This document shows positions 36,658 through 45,791 of a stretch of 64,000 nt of DNA, one piece after another; within the stretch, counting starts at the first letter, position 1; each line of letters starts with the position of its first letter. The notes under the pieces were generated by a model, which saw nothing but the letters and a program-made list of their open reading frames with translations, searched no databases and was not told the origin of the DNA. The translations under genes and the position numbers were made by a program. Origin of the DNA: an uncultured Prochlorococcus sp. (GTDB taxonomy: Bacteria > Cyanobacteriota > Cyanobacteriia > PCC-6307 > Cyanobiaceae); NCBI GenBank assembly GCA_902618795.1, contig CACNCF010000004.1, forward strand, positions 21,704-85,703, given 5' to 3'.

Positions 36658-37185
36658 ATGCCTGTAATTCCTCTTTTACCTTTATTTCATAAATTTAATT
36701 GCCAATATTTTGAAAATTCTTTAACAGTTAATAATCAACCTTTAGTAAAGGTTAGATGGAGTGATAATAGATTAAAAACTACTGCTGGTTTTTATAAAAG
36801 AAAACGAATTAATGGTTTTGTAGATTCTGAAATTATCTTATCGAAACCTATTTTGAGTAAATTATCTAATAGTGAAATAAACAGTACTTTATGTCATGAA
36901 ATGATTCATGCATGGGTAGATAGGATATTAAAAAAAAATGAGATACATGGTCCAAATTTCTTAGAAAAGATGAATGAAATTAACGAGAAAGAGAAGAATT
37001 TTCAAATTTCTGTGAGGCACTCATTTCCTATTGAAAGGAGAGAATTAAAATATATAGGAACTTGCCAAAATTGTGGTGAGAAATTTTTCTACAGGAAACG
37101 GATAAAGAATATTGCCTGTAAAAAATGTTGTGTAAATTTCTTTAATGGATCATGGAATAAAAAGTGTTTAATTTTGTTTGATTAA
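36658..37185 (+). CDS. SprT-like zinc metalloprotease
   Basis: A 175-residue SprT-family protein. The protease helix CHEMIHAW carries the HExxH zinc site (His80, Glu81, His84), and His97 in IHGPNF is the likely third ligand. The C-terminal zinc ribbon is CQNC (136-139) with CKKC (154-157). The eukaryotic relative Spartan digests proteins crosslinked to DNA; the role of bacterial SprT proteins is poorly known. The neighbouring ATP-dependent ligase makes a DNA-repair role attractive, but that is inference. Starts with ATG 36658 and is divergent from the NTF2-like gene across 85 bases. Confidence 0.85.
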   Translation: MPVIPLLPLFHKFNCQYFENSLTVNNQPLVKVRWSDNRLKTTAGFYKRKRINGFVDSEIILSKPILSKLSNSEINSTLCHEMIHAWVDRILKKNEIHGPNFLEKMNEINEKEKNFQISVRHSFPIERRELKYIGTCQNCGEKFFYRKRIKNIACKKCCVNFFNGSWNKKCLILFD

Positions 37186-37268
37186 AAATATAAGATGTGT
37201 TTTTGTTTCTATATTTGGAATAATTTATTTTTTTAATGTAATTTATATTTTAAAAAGCATAATAATTT

Positions 37269-37832
37269 ATGGATTCAAGGAGAATTAGAAATCTTAGAAA
37301 TAGTTTTGATAAAAATATTGTTGATAAACAGGTTGATAAAATTTTCGAAACTGGAAGGCAATTCGTTGATGGAGTATCTGGTGCTAGGCCAGGAAAAAGA
37401 AGGAACTCAGATTTTCAAGGAATAACAAGTAAAAGTGTTAAAAAAGTAGGAAGATGGGTCTCTGAAAAAGTCGATTTATTTTTTGATGAAGATAATGATG
37501 ATTGGAATGATGAGAATATTTATGATGATAACAACGATATTAAGACATTTTCCAGAGAATCAAATTCTTATGAATCTGCTAAACAGCACTCAAAAAGACC
37601 CTTAGAAGCAATATCTTTAAGGCAACCAAAAAATATACATGCAACTGAGCAAAAAAAATTACCTTTTGTGAAAGAGAGTAAAGACGAAGATTGGCCAGAT
37701 GAAATGGATTTCAAAGTTGAAAGATGGCAAAGAGCTTCAGAAAAAGAGAATAATACTTCGAAAGATCAATCAAACCAACAAGTTCAATCAAAATCAAGAA
37801 ATCTTCCCAGATCAAGAAGAAGAAGAGTATAG
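37269..37832 (+). CDS. Charged low-complexity protein (187 aa), unknown
   Basis: I do not recognise a function. The N-terminal third (about 1-75) is ordered-looking and basic, including FDKNIVDKQVDKIFETGRQFVDG. It is followed by a very acidic stretch (FDEDNDDWNDEN), a long polar region with many Lys, Glu, Asn and Ser, and a strongly basic end, RNLPRSRRRRV, that could bind nucleic acid or membranes. No signal peptide. Co-directional with the SprT-like gene (83 bases away) and overlapping the convergent chorismate lyase gene by 21 bases. Confidence 0.7.
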   Translation: MDSRRIRNLRNSFDKNIVDKQVDKIFETGRQFVDGVSGARPGKRRNSDFQGITSKSVKKVGRWVSEKVDLFFDEDNDDWNDENIYDDNNDIKTFSRESNSYESAKQHSKRPLEAISLRQPKNIHATEQKKLPFVKESKDEDWPDEMDFKVERWQRASEKENNTSKDQSNQQVQSKSRNLPRSRRRRV

Positions 37833-38354
37833 TTTCGTAAATTCTTTAATTCCTGAATAGCCTAATAAACTTTCTAAATGTGGATTGAATACTTCTCTAA
37901 TAATTGTTAGGGGCTTTTTGTCTCGAAAAAATCTATAATTTCTTGACCAGAATGGACCTTTAAAACAAAATTGATCCTCTAACCAATTTGAATTGACAAG
38001 TGAAATTCGGTCAACTTCTCTAAATAATTCTGATCTGTCTTGTGTCAAATTCTTCCAAATTGGTTCTTCTTTGGCTTTTAAATTTTCATTCACTTGTTCT
38101 GCATTCCACCAACTTTCAGCCCATGCTAAGTTTTTATTATTGTTTTTAATCCATACTTGTCTCCTAATTAAAGGTCCATTTAATTGATTTAATTCTTTAG
38201 GACCTTCTTCAATGAATAAAGGATCAACTCGCATTGAAATTAATTTAATTTTTGTCTCTTGATTGGTTAAAAGTTGTAAATGTCTAGTTGGACTTCCATC
38301 CCCAAGCAGCATTAATTTCCATGGGCCAGATATTTTTGGTAATGAATTTTTCAC
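37812..38354 (-). CDS. Chorismate lyase, cyanobacterial DUF98 type
   Basis: Splits chorismate into 4-hydroxybenzoate and pyruvate, the first step to plastoquinone in cyanobacteria. The family pattern is visible in WKLMLLGDGSPTRHLQLLTNQ near the N-terminus, LIRRQVWI in the middle with basic substrate-binding residues, and REVFNPHLESLLGYSG at the end. The listed start is GTG at 38354, but the frame is open and protein-like back to a stop at 38421-38423, giving residues such as FNSPKILWEEKASTF; no ATG, GTG or TTG occurs there, so a rare start (CTG 38417 or ATT) is possible. It follows mnmG on the same strand. Confidence 0.83.
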   Translation of the reverse strand: MKNSLPKISGPWKLMLLGDGSPTRHLQLLTNQETKIKLISMRVDPLFIEEGPKELNQLNGPLIRRQVWIKNNNKNLAWAESWWNAEQVNENLKAKEEPIWKNLTQDRSELFREVDRISLVNSNWLEDQFCFKGPFWSRNYRFFRDKKPLTIIREVFNPHLESLLGYSGIKEFTKLYSSSS

Positions 38355-38435
38355 TAAAAAAGTAGAGGCTTTCTCTTCCCATAAAATTTTTGGTGAGTTA
38401 AAAAGTTTACTATTCAGTGCTCAGACGGAATGCTT

Positions 38436-40403
38436 TTAAGATGATAACTTTTTTTCGACAAAAATATTTGCCTTTTCTTTTTTTATTTCTCTTATTTTTA
38501 GCCAAACAAGTAATGCAGTTAAATCAGCTTTGCTTACTCCAGGAATTTTTGAAGCATCACCAAAATTTTTTGGCTTTATCTTATTTAAATTTTCTCTAGC
38601 TTCTAAAGATAATGTATCTATTTTTTCATAATTTATTTCTTGAGGCAGAGATTTACAGCTTTGGCGATTTATTTGTTCAATGTTATTTTTTTGTCTTTTA
38701 AGGTATCCCTCGTATTTAATATCTATTTCAACACCTTCTTGTATTGAAGAAACTAGATTTCTTTCATTCAAATTATATTTAATTAGATCTGAATAATGAA
38801 AGTTTGGTCTTTTTAAGAGTTCTTTCAAAGTTGTTGAGCCTTTGATTTTTGATCCCGTTTCTAATTCTATTTTTTTGGATATTTCATCGGTATTTTTTAA
38901 ACGAGTGTTATTTAATCTAAATTTCTCTTCCTCGAGGAGTCTCATTTTTTCTTGATAGGCCGACCATCTTTTCTCATTAATTAGCCCTATTTGATAACCT
39001 AATGGTGTTAATCTCCTATCTGCATTATCTCCTCTAAGAGTTAACCTATACTCACTCCTACTAGTGAGAACTCTGTATGGTTCTTTGAGATCTTTGGTAA
39101 TTAAATCATTGATCATTGTTCCTATATAACTGCTTTCTCTAGTGAAGATTATTGGATCTTTTTTGTTTAGTTTTCTTGTCGCATTGACTCCTGCAACTAA
39201 TCCTTGTGCTGCTGCTTCTTCATAACCAGTAGTGCCATTAATTTGTCCGGCGCTAAATAAATATTCAATTTCTTTCGTTTCGAGCGATGTATGGAGCTGT
39301 GTTGCAGGTATATAGTCATACTCCACAGCATATGCTGGTCGCAACATTTTACATTCACGTAATCCAGGTAAGGTCCTTAAAAGTTCTAACTGAATATTTT
39401 CGGGTAAACCTGTAGAAAATCCTTGTACATATATTTCAGGGGTATTAATTCCTTCTGGTTCTAAGAAAATTTGATGTGATTCTTTATCAGCAAATTTGAC
39501 GATTTTATCTTCAATTGATGGACAATATCTTGGCCCTTTACTATCAATAAAACCGCCGTAAATAGGAGTTAAATGTAAATTGTCTCTAATTAGTTGATGT
39601 GTTTTGGTAGTTGTTCTTGTGATGTGACAACTAACTTGGGTCATATTATTTTTTATATCTGGGTCAAACGAAAAATATTTATCTGCTGCAGTACTTGGTT
39701 GAATATCTAATTCATCAAAAATGATACTTCTTTTATCAACTCTTGCTGGAGTACCTGTTTTTAAACGTTCTGTTTTGATACCAATTTCGTGCAAATTTTG
39801 AGTAAGACCTTGTGCTGCTTGTTCGCCAGATCTACCAGCTGACATTGATTTATTTCCTATCCATATTCTTCCTTCTAAAAACGTACCAGCTGTTATGATA
39901 ACTGATCTTGCTGAATAATAACTACCAAAGAAAGTCCTTACACCTTTGATTCTTTTTTTTAAGATTTTTTTTGAGTTCAATCCAATTTCTTCAGTTTTTG
40001 CGATATCTAGATCAGTAATCATTGCTTCTTTTAAAGATAAATTATCTGTATTTTGTAATATTTCAATCATCTTTTTTGAGTATTCTCTTTTATCTGTCTG
40101 AGCTCTTAATGCCCATACGGCTGGACCTCTACTTGCATTTAATATTCTTTTTTGTATTGCTGTCTCATCAGCTAATTTACCAATAATTCCACCTAATGCA
40201 TCAACTTCATGTACCAACTGACTTTTTGCTGGGCCGCCAACAGCAGGGTTGCAAGGTTGCCAGGCAATCCTATCTAAATTGATTGTAAATAAGGCTGTAG
40301 AAAATCCTAATTTTGCTGTTGTTATAGCTGCTTCGCATCCTGCATGTCCTCCTCCAATAACGATGACATCAAAAGATTCATTTGTTGAGTGATGATTTTG
40401 CAT
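38436..40403 (-). CDS. mnmG: tRNA uridine-34 carboxymethylaminomethyl enzyme MnmG
   Basis: FAD protein that with MnmE modifies uridine 34 of tRNAs reading NNA and NNG codons. The N-terminus [23 protein letters not shown] is the FAD site, followed by the MnmG signature [22 protein letters not shown] (positions about 52-73). [13 protein letters not shown] and [20 protein letters not shown] are also characteristic. The length of 655 is standard. It follows dnaB by 12 bases on the same strand. Confidence 0.97.
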   Translation of the reverse strand: MQNHHSTNESFDVIVIGGGHAGCEAAITTAKLGFSTALFTINLDRIAWQPCNPAVGGPAKSQLVHEVDALGGIIGKLADETAIQKRILNASRGPAVWALRAQTDKREYSKKMIEILQNTDNLSLKEAMITDLDIAKTEEIGLNSKKILKKRIKGVRTFFGSYYSARSVIITAGTFLEGRIWIGNKSMSAGRSGEQAAQGLTQNLHEIGIKTERLKTGTPARVDKRSIIFDELDIQPSTAADKYFSFDPDIKNNMTQVSCHITRTTTKTHQLIRDNLHLTPIYGGFIDSKGPRYCPSIEDKIVKFADKESHQIFLEPEGINTPEIYVQGFSTGLPENIQLELLRTLPGLRECKMLRPAYAVEYDYIPATQLHTSLETKEIEYLFSAGQINGTTGYEEAAAQGLVAGVNATRKLNKKDPIIFTRESSYIGTMINDLITKDLKEPYRVLTSRSEYRLTLRGDNADRRLTPLGYQIGLINEKRWSAYQEKMRLLEEEKFRLNNTRLKNTDEISKKIELETGSKIKGSTTLKELLKRPNFHYSDLIKYNLNERNLVSSIQEGVEIDIKYEGYLKRQKNNIEQINRQSCKSLPQEINYEKIDTLSLEARENLNKIKPKNFGDASKIPGVSKADLTALLVWLKIREIKKEKANIFVEKKLSS

Positions 40404-40415
40404 CTTAGGAGCGAT

Positions 40416-41798
40416 TTAATTAGCTAAATTCCTAAATCTCGTAAATTGAGGTTCAAATAATAATTTAACAGTTCCTACGGGTCCATTTCTATGTTTAGTG
40501 ACAATGATTTCTGTAATTCCTCTATCTTCAGTCTCTGGATTATAGTATTCATCTCTATAAATCATTAATACTAAATCTGCATCTTGTTCAATAGATCCTG
40601 ATTCTCTTAGATCGCTTAACATTGGTCTTTTGTTTGTTCTAGACTCTACACCTCTACTAAGCTGAGATAAAGCTACTACTGGTACTTTTAATTCTCTGGC
40701 CATGCTTTTAAGACCTCTTGTTATTCGTGAAAGTTCTTGAACTCTATTATCAGGGGTTGATCCTTCCATCAACTGCAGGTAATCAATCACAATCAATCCA
40801 AGTTCTTTTTTTTGTTCAGCTATTAATCTTCTGCACAGAGATCTCATCTCTAAAACACTTAAGTTAGGCTTGTCATCTATAAATATTGGTAATTGACCTA
40901 GTGAATTGATACCTTCTCCGAGTAACGGCCATTCATCTTGTTGTAATCTTCCTGTTCTTAGCCTGCCACTCTCGATTCCAACTTCCATAGAGAGTAATCT
41001 ATACGTCAACTGTTCTTTACTCATTTCAAGGCTAAATACACATACAGGTAAATCTTGAGATTGTGCAACATTTTTAGCCAGATTAAGAACTATTGAAGTT
41101 TTCCCCATTGAAGGTCTTCCGGCAACAATTATTAAATCACTTCTTTGAAAACCTTGAGTCATCGCATCAAGATCGTAGAAATTTACAGGAATTCCAGCTA
41201 CTGAAGTACCTAATGATCTTGACTCTATTTCATTGAAAGTGCTTGTAAGGATTTCAGCGGCTTGAGTCAGACCTTTTGAAGGTTTTTCTTGACTGATTTC
41301 AAATATTTTTTGCTCTGCTTTATCTAGAACTTCATTAGTATCTTGAGTTTGATCAAAACCTAGTTGAACCACTTCATTCCCAGATCTGATAAGTTGCCTT
41401 CTCATGAATTTGTCGTTAATTAAATTAGCAACTTGTTCTATGGAAGCTGTAGAGGAAACATTTTCAACTAGTTCTACCAGTTTGCTATTTCCTCCAATTT
41501 TTTCTAGTGATCCATTATCTGCTAACCAAGCACTCATTGATGTTAAATCAGTTGGTTTACCCTGGGTATGCAACATTAATGCTGTTCTATAAATCTCTTG
41601 ATGGGCATTTATATAAAAAGCTTCAGGTTTAATTAAGTCTGCAATTCTTCCGATCGCGTCTGGATCAAGAAGTATACCACCAAGAACAGCTTCCTCTGCT
41701 TGAACGTTTTGAGGAGGAACTAATCCAGCATTTTCACTATTAAAATCCTTTTTAAAATTTTTATTTTGCCCATTATTTGGAAAAGGTACGGAAACCAT
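40416..41798 (-). CDS. dnaB: Replicative DNA helicase DnaB
   Basis: Hexameric 5'-3' helicase at the replication fork. The N-terminal domain begins VPPQNVQAEEAVLGGILLDPDA; the RecA-like domain has the Walker A loop VAGRPSMGKTSIVLNLA, Walker B LIVIDYLQLM, and DLRESGSIEQDADLVLMIYRDEYY. The length of 460 shows no intein, although some cyanobacterial dnaB genes carry one. It lies between rplI (58-base gap upstream) and mnmG, keeping the widespread rplI-dnaB adjacency. Confidence 0.97.
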   Translation of the reverse strand: MVSVPFPNNGQNKNFKKDFNSENAGLVPPQNVQAEEAVLGGILLDPDAIGRIADLIKPEAFYINAHQEIYRTALMLHTQGKPTDLTSMSAWLADNGSLEKIGGNSKLVELVENVSSTASIEQVANLINDKFMRRQLIRSGNEVVQLGFDQTQDTNEVLDKAEQKIFEISQEKPSKGLTQAAEILTSTFNEIESRSLGTSVAGIPVNFYDLDAMTQGFQRSDLIIVAGRPSMGKTSIVLNLAKNVAQSQDLPVCVFSLEMSKEQLTYRLLSMEVGIESGRLRTGRLQQDEWPLLGEGINSLGQLPIFIDDKPNLSVLEMRSLCRRLIAEQKKELGLIVIDYLQLMEGSTPDNRVQELSRITRGLKSMARELKVPVVALSQLSRGVESRTNKRPMLSDLRESGSIEQDADLVLMIYRDEYYNPETEDRGITEIIVTKHRNGPVGTVKLLFEPQFTRFRNLAN

Positions 41799-41856
41799 CT
41801 CTTTAATTGCTTAGATATATACTCTGGCTACTTTTCAAAATAATGCAACAAATTGA

Positions 41857-42312
41857 TTAACTTGTTACTTCAATATTTACTTCTGCATTTACTTCTGGAT
41901 GTAATTTTATTTTTGCAGTAAAGGAACCTAAATTATGAATATCAGGAACAGTAATGTTTCTTCTATCAATTTCTTTTTTAGTTGCCGCTTCTATTGCTTC
42001 AGCAACATCCCCATTGGTAACCGTTCCAAAAAGGACTCCATCTTCTCCAACCTGTTTTTTGATAGTGAACCTACCTATTGTAGATAATGCAGTTTGGAAA
42101 GCTAAAGCTTCTTGCTTTAATTTATCAGCAGCGATTTTTTCTTTTTCTTTCTTTCTTTCAATTTGTTTAAGGACTGCTGGTGTTACATTCATTGCCTTGC
42201 CATAAGGTAATAGAAAATTTCTTGCGTATCCTGGTGCTACTTCAACTAGATCTCCTTCTTTACCTAGTGATGCGATTGATTCAGTTAATGCGACTTGTAC
42301 TCTTTTAGCCAT
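41857..42312 (-). CDS. rplI: 50S ribosomal protein L9
   Basis: Large-subunit protein that binds 23S rRNA near the L1 stalk and helps maintain frame. The N-terminal domain [36 protein letters not shown] contains the L9 signature; a long connecting helix (about residues 45-75) rich in Lys and Glu leads to the C-terminal domain. The ATG at 42312, MAKRVQV, is preferred to the frame start five codons upstream because the family begins here; it gives 151 residues. It follows the desaturase gene by 20 bases and precedes dnaB. Confidence 0.96.
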   Translation of the reverse strand: MAKRVQVALTESIASLGKEGDLVEVAPGYARNFLLPYGKAMNVTPAVLKQIERKKEKEKIAADKLKQEALAFQTALSTIGRFTIKKQVGEDGVLFGTVTNGDVAEAIEAATKKEIDRRNITVPDIHNLGSFTAKIKLHPEVNAEVNIEVTS

Positions 42313-42332
42313 GAAAATATTGAACAATATAG

Positions 42333-43271
42333 TTAATAATAAGACCTAGAGGGTAACTTTACTTTTTTTGCAAGACCAAATTTTGCAAGAATCTTAATAT
42401 GTTCCCATGTTATATCTATCTGACCTCTAAATAATCCTTGTTTTGCAGAATTAGGAAATGCATGATGATTGTTATGCCAACCTTCTCCAAATGTTAATGC
42501 AGCAACCCACGCATTGTTTTTAGATGAATCACCACTTTTAAATGGTGCTTTACCCCAACAATGCGTCGCGGAGTTGACTAGCCAAGTTACGTGATAAACA
42601 ACCACAAGCCTTAATGGAATTCCCCAAAGGACTAGAGCCCATCCTCCAACTCCTAATTTTTGACCTATTGCGTACAATGAAAGTCCAATAGGAATTTGTA
42701 AGAATAAAAAATATTTATTTAAAAATCTATAGTATGGATCTTTGATTAAATCTGCACTTAGTTTTGGAACAGCTTTTAGTGCTTCTACGTCTTTAAACAT
42801 CCAACCCATATGACTCCACCAAAACCCCTTTTTACTGTTGTGATGATCTACTTCAGTATCTGAAAAAGAATGGTGATGCCTATGTAAACCTACCCAATCA
42901 ATTGGCCCATGCTGGCAACTTATGGCTCCACAGGTAGCAAAAAATCTTTCTAACCATCTTGGTACAACGAACGATCTGTGTGATAACAATCTGTGATATC
43001 CAAGGGTGACTCCTAAACAAGCAGTTACCCAGTAAAAAAATAATAATGAAGTGACTGCAGGGAGACTCCAAAATTTCGGTTGTATAGCTATAAGAGAAAG
43101 AATATGAATTGTAACCATAAAAACTATTGTTCCCCACGTTTTATGTAGTCTTGGGGGATATCTTTTTGAATGACTGGAAGGTTCCAGTAATTTTTCTGAG
43201 AGCTCTATAACTTTTTCAGCTGGAACAGGTTTTTTTAATTTTGCTGTTTCTTGGAAAATTACTGAATTCAT
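42333..43271 (-). CDS. desC: Acyl-lipid delta-9 fatty acid desaturase
   Basis: Membrane di-iron enzyme that inserts the first double bond into acyl chains of membrane lipids, important for fluidity at low temperature. Three histidine boxes are visible: [15 protein letters not shown] and HNNHHAFP, with four hydrophobic segments. The length of 312 and box pattern fit the stearoyl-CoA/DesC group rather than DesA or DesB. Regiospecificity is inferred from family. Start ATG 43271; divergent from the 43347 gene with 75 bases between. Confidence 0.92.
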   Translation of the reverse strand: MNSVIFQETAKLKKPVPAEKVIELSEKLLEPSSHSKRYPPRLHKTWGTIVFMVTIHILSLIAIQPKFWSLPAVTSLLFFYWVTACLGVTLGYHRLLSHRSFVVPRWLERFFATCGAISCQHGPIDWVGLHRHHHSFSDTEVDHHNSKKGFWWSHMGWMFKDVEALKAVPKLSADLIKDPYYRFLNKYFLFLQIPIGLSLYAIGQKLGVGGWALVLWGIPLRLVVVYHVTWLVNSATHCWGKAPFKSGDSSKNNAWVAALTFGEGWHNNHHAFPNSAKQGLFRGQIDITWEHIKILAKFGLAKKVKLPSRSYY

Positions 43272-43346
43272 GATATTGAAATACTATTTTCAAAATTACC
43301 GATATGTAATATTATCATACTATATTATTGATAAGTTTAATTATCT

Positions 43347-44045
43347 GTGAGTCTAGGATATCGCGATAAATTATCTAGAGGTCGAAGGGCTATGGCTCAT
43401 TTGATACATCTTTGGCATGAAAGAAATGGTTGGTCTCACAGAGTTTTGCCATTACTCTCAGAAGTTCTTGATTTAGGTAAAGTTCATAATTCGCAAATTT
43501 CTAATCTTAGGAATGGGAAGTTATCTTCGCCAGGTCCTGAAGTTTTTCTTGCTTTAGCTCAAGTTAATACGATTCTTGATCAAGGCATTGAAAAAATCAG
43601 GGATCGTTTTGAAAGGGATTACCCAGAGTTATGGAAATCTTTGGAAGAGTCTGCATTACCCCTAAAAAATGATTCTGGTAATCCATTGTCGGCCGGGGAG
43701 TTATTCGAGATATTTTCAGGATTAAAACCTCTACCTTCATCTTTTGACTGGTACATAGAAGATGAAGAAGCTTCTGCTTTAAGTGATGCTCTTTCAGTGC
43801 ATTTTTGTCAGAATAAGGCTTGGAGATCATGTAAAACGCAGGTAATGGAAGCCTATGATGTCAATAAATCTGCTCGTAGAGAACGTTTTGCTGAGGTAAT
43901 TGCAGGAATTAGAGATTATACGGCAGAAGAATTAGATGGAGAACTTCTTGATTTATATGAGGCTTCAAAAAAACTTTCTTATTTTCAGGGCAGGGGACCT
44001 AATGCTTTCCTCGCAGAATTAAGAAATTTAGCTTCTGAAAAATAA
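43347..44045 (+). CDS. Conserved cyanobacterial protein of unknown function (232 aa)
   Basis: No function recognised. The protein is soluble, with an N-terminal region rich in Arg, His and Trp (LIHLWHERNGWSHRVLPLLSEVLDLG) followed by NSQISNLRNGKLSSPGPEVFLALAQVN, which reads like a small helix-turn-helix or Cro-like fold. The C-terminal half is acidic and helical (FAEVIAGIRDYTAEELDGELLDLYEASKKL). GTG 43347 gives 232 residues; ATG at 43392 is an alternative. It precedes the PLP lyase gene by 18 bases, so the two may be co-transcribed. A regulatory role is only a suggestion from the HTH-like pattern. Confidence 0.8.
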   Translation: MSLGYRDKLSRGRRAMAHLIHLWHERNGWSHRVLPLLSEVLDLGKVHNSQISNLRNGKLSSPGPEVFLALAQVNTILDQGIEKIRDRFERDYPELWKSLEESALPLKNDSGNPLSAGELFEIFSGLKPLPSSFDWYIEDEEASALSDALSVHFCQNKAWRSCKTQVMEAYDVNKSARRERFAEVIAGIRDYTAEELDGELLDLYEASKKLSYFQGRGPNAFLAELRNLASEK

Positions 44046-44063
44046 CATGAATTTTCATAATAA

Positions 44064-45356
44064 ATGACTCTTGACAATAACTTAAAACTGGCTGAAAACG
44101 CTGTTCTTTCTGTCGAAGAGAGTTTAAGTAAAGTTTTCCAAGAAAGATCCAATCAGGTTTTCCAGAAATTAGAAAATATTTTGAATATTTTTAAGGAAGA
44201 AAAAGTTTCTACTAGTCATTTCAATCAATCTTCTGGTAGTGGTCATGATGATATATCTAGAGAAAAAATTGATGCGGTCTTTGCGAGATTGTTTCTTGCT
44301 GAAAAGGCTGCTGTGAGGATGCAATTTGTCAGTGGAACTCATGCAATAAGTTCTGTTTTATTTGGAATTCTTCGACCTGGAGATGTAATGTTATCTCTTA
44401 CAGGACAACCATATGACACTTTAGAAGAAGTCATAGGAATAAGGGGAGGCGGGAAAGGATCACTTAAAGATTTTGACATTAAATATAAGCAAGTAAATAT
44501 CTGCGAGAATTTTGATTCTTTTGAAGAAAAAATTGTTCATTTTTTTAAAGAAAATTCATGCAAATTAGTATTCATACAAAAAAGTTGTGGATATAGTTGG
44601 AGAAAGTCTCTTACGAATCATCAGATAGGGAAAATTTGTAGTCTTATTCATTCTCTTGATCCTAACTGTATATGTTTTGTTGATAACTGTTATGGGGAGC
44701 TTGTTGAAGATAGTGAACCAATTTCTAAAGGGGCAAATATAATTGCTGGATCATTGATTAAAAATTTGGGAGGTACAATAGTTCCTACCGGTGGGTACGT
44801 TGCAGGAGATGCAGAGTTGGTTGAGATGGCATGTTCTAGATTAACCTCACCAGGTATTGGTTCTTCTGCAGGAATAAATTTTGGACTAGGAAGATTAATT
44901 TTGCAGGGTTTGTTTTTAGCACCACAAATTGTTCACGAATCACTTAAAGGTGCAGATATGGTTGCAGCAGTCTTTAAAAATTTGGGATTTAAGGTTTTAC
45001 CAGAGCCAGCAACTTATAGATCTGATCTTATTCAGTCAGTAAGATTGAATAATCCTGATTTGGTACAAAAAGTTTGTCAATCTTTTCAAAATTCTTCACC
45101 AGTAGATTCTTTTCTGAATGTTGTTCCATCATCAATGGAGGGATATGATTCAAAATTATTAATGGCAGGAGGTACCTTTATTGAAGGTAGTACAAGTGAA
45201 TTTTCTGCTGATGCCCCTCTAAGAGATCCTTACAATATTTTTGTTCAAGGTGGTTCTCACATAGCTCACATCAAAATTGCATTAATTCGTTTATTATTTG
45301 AATTATTAGAGGAAAAATTAATTTCAAAAGATTCTCTATTTCCTTTATCTACTTAA
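44064..45356 (+). CDS. PLP-dependent methionine gamma-lyase-like protein (aluminium resistance family)
   Basis: A fold-type I PLP protein of 430 residues. GTHAISSVLFGILRPGDVMLSL and DNCYGELVEDSEP supply cofactor contacts, and the lysine of GSLIKNLGGTIVPTGGYVAG is the probable Schiff-base residue. The family is annotated as aluminium resistance or methionine gamma-lyase family protein, but the natural reaction is not settled. It is followed by gcvH after 2 bases and gcvP, which puts it in a transcript with glycine cleavage; a link to sulfur or glycine amino-acid metabolism is inference. Confidence 0.86.
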   Translation: MTLDNNLKLAENAVLSVEESLSKVFQERSNQVFQKLENILNIFKEEKVSTSHFNQSSGSGHDDISREKIDAVFARLFLAEKAAVRMQFVSGTHAISSVLFGILRPGDVMLSLTGQPYDTLEEVIGIRGGGKGSLKDFDIKYKQVNICENFDSFEEKIVHFFKENSCKLVFIQKSCGYSWRKSLTNHQIGKICSLIHSLDPNCICFVDNCYGELVEDSEPISKGANIIAGSLIKNLGGTIVPTGGYVAGDAELVEMACSRLTSPGIGSSAGINFGLGRLILQGLFLAPQIVHESLKGADMVAAVFKNLGFKVLPEPATYRSDLIQSVRLNNPDLVQKVCQSFQNSSPVDSFLNVVPSSMEGYDSKLLMAGGTFIEGSTSEFSADAPLRDPYNIFVQGGSHIAHIKIALIRLLFELLEEKLISKDSLFPLST

Positions 45357-45358
45357 TC

Positions 45359-45748
45359 ATGTCTTACAAGTTTCCAGACAACCTCAACTATGCTGATACT
45401 CATGAATATGTCTTGGAAGAAAATGGATTATTAAAAATTGGAGTTAGTGAATTCGCTATAGATCAATTAGGAGATATTGTTTTTGTTGAATTAGCTGATG
45501 AAGGTGAGACTTTAGAGAAAGGCGAGACTTTTGGAACAATAGAATCAGTTAAGGCCGTTGAGGAAGTCTATCTGCCTTTTTCAGGGGAAATAGTATCTGT
45601 AAATGAAAGTGTTATTGAGAACCCTGAGCTATTACAGAATGATCCGATTGGAGACGGTTGGTTAGTCATTTTGAAACCAGAATCAAAAGCATCAATTGCT
45701 GATTTGATGACTTCAGATGCATATAAATCAAAAGTTATGCCAAATTAA
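45359..45748 (+). CDS. gcvH: Glycine cleavage system H protein
   Basis: Lipoyl carrier that shuttles the aminomethyl group from GcvP to GcvT. Lys65 in GTIESVKAVEEVYLP is the lipoylation site within the conserved ESVKA motif. The preceding LGDIVFVELADEGETLEKGE forms the flattened barrel, and the ending NPELLQNDPIGDGWL is typical. The length of 129 is normal. It starts 2 bases after the PLP lyase gene and is followed by gcvP after 43 bases. Confidence 0.97.
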   Translation: MSYKFPDNLNYADTHEYVLEENGLLKIGVSEFAIDQLGDIVFVELADEGETLEKGETFGTIESVKAVEEVYLPFSGEIVSVNESVIENPELLQNDPIGDGWLVILKPESKASIADLMTSDAYKSKVMPN

Positions 45749-45791
45749 AGCAAAATCTTTATACATAGGTTAAGTTATAAAAAAATTGGAC

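Noticed and set aside
40416..41798. Inteins in dnaB or dnaX
   Set aside because: Both proteins have normal lengths (460 and 585) and uninterrupted motifs.
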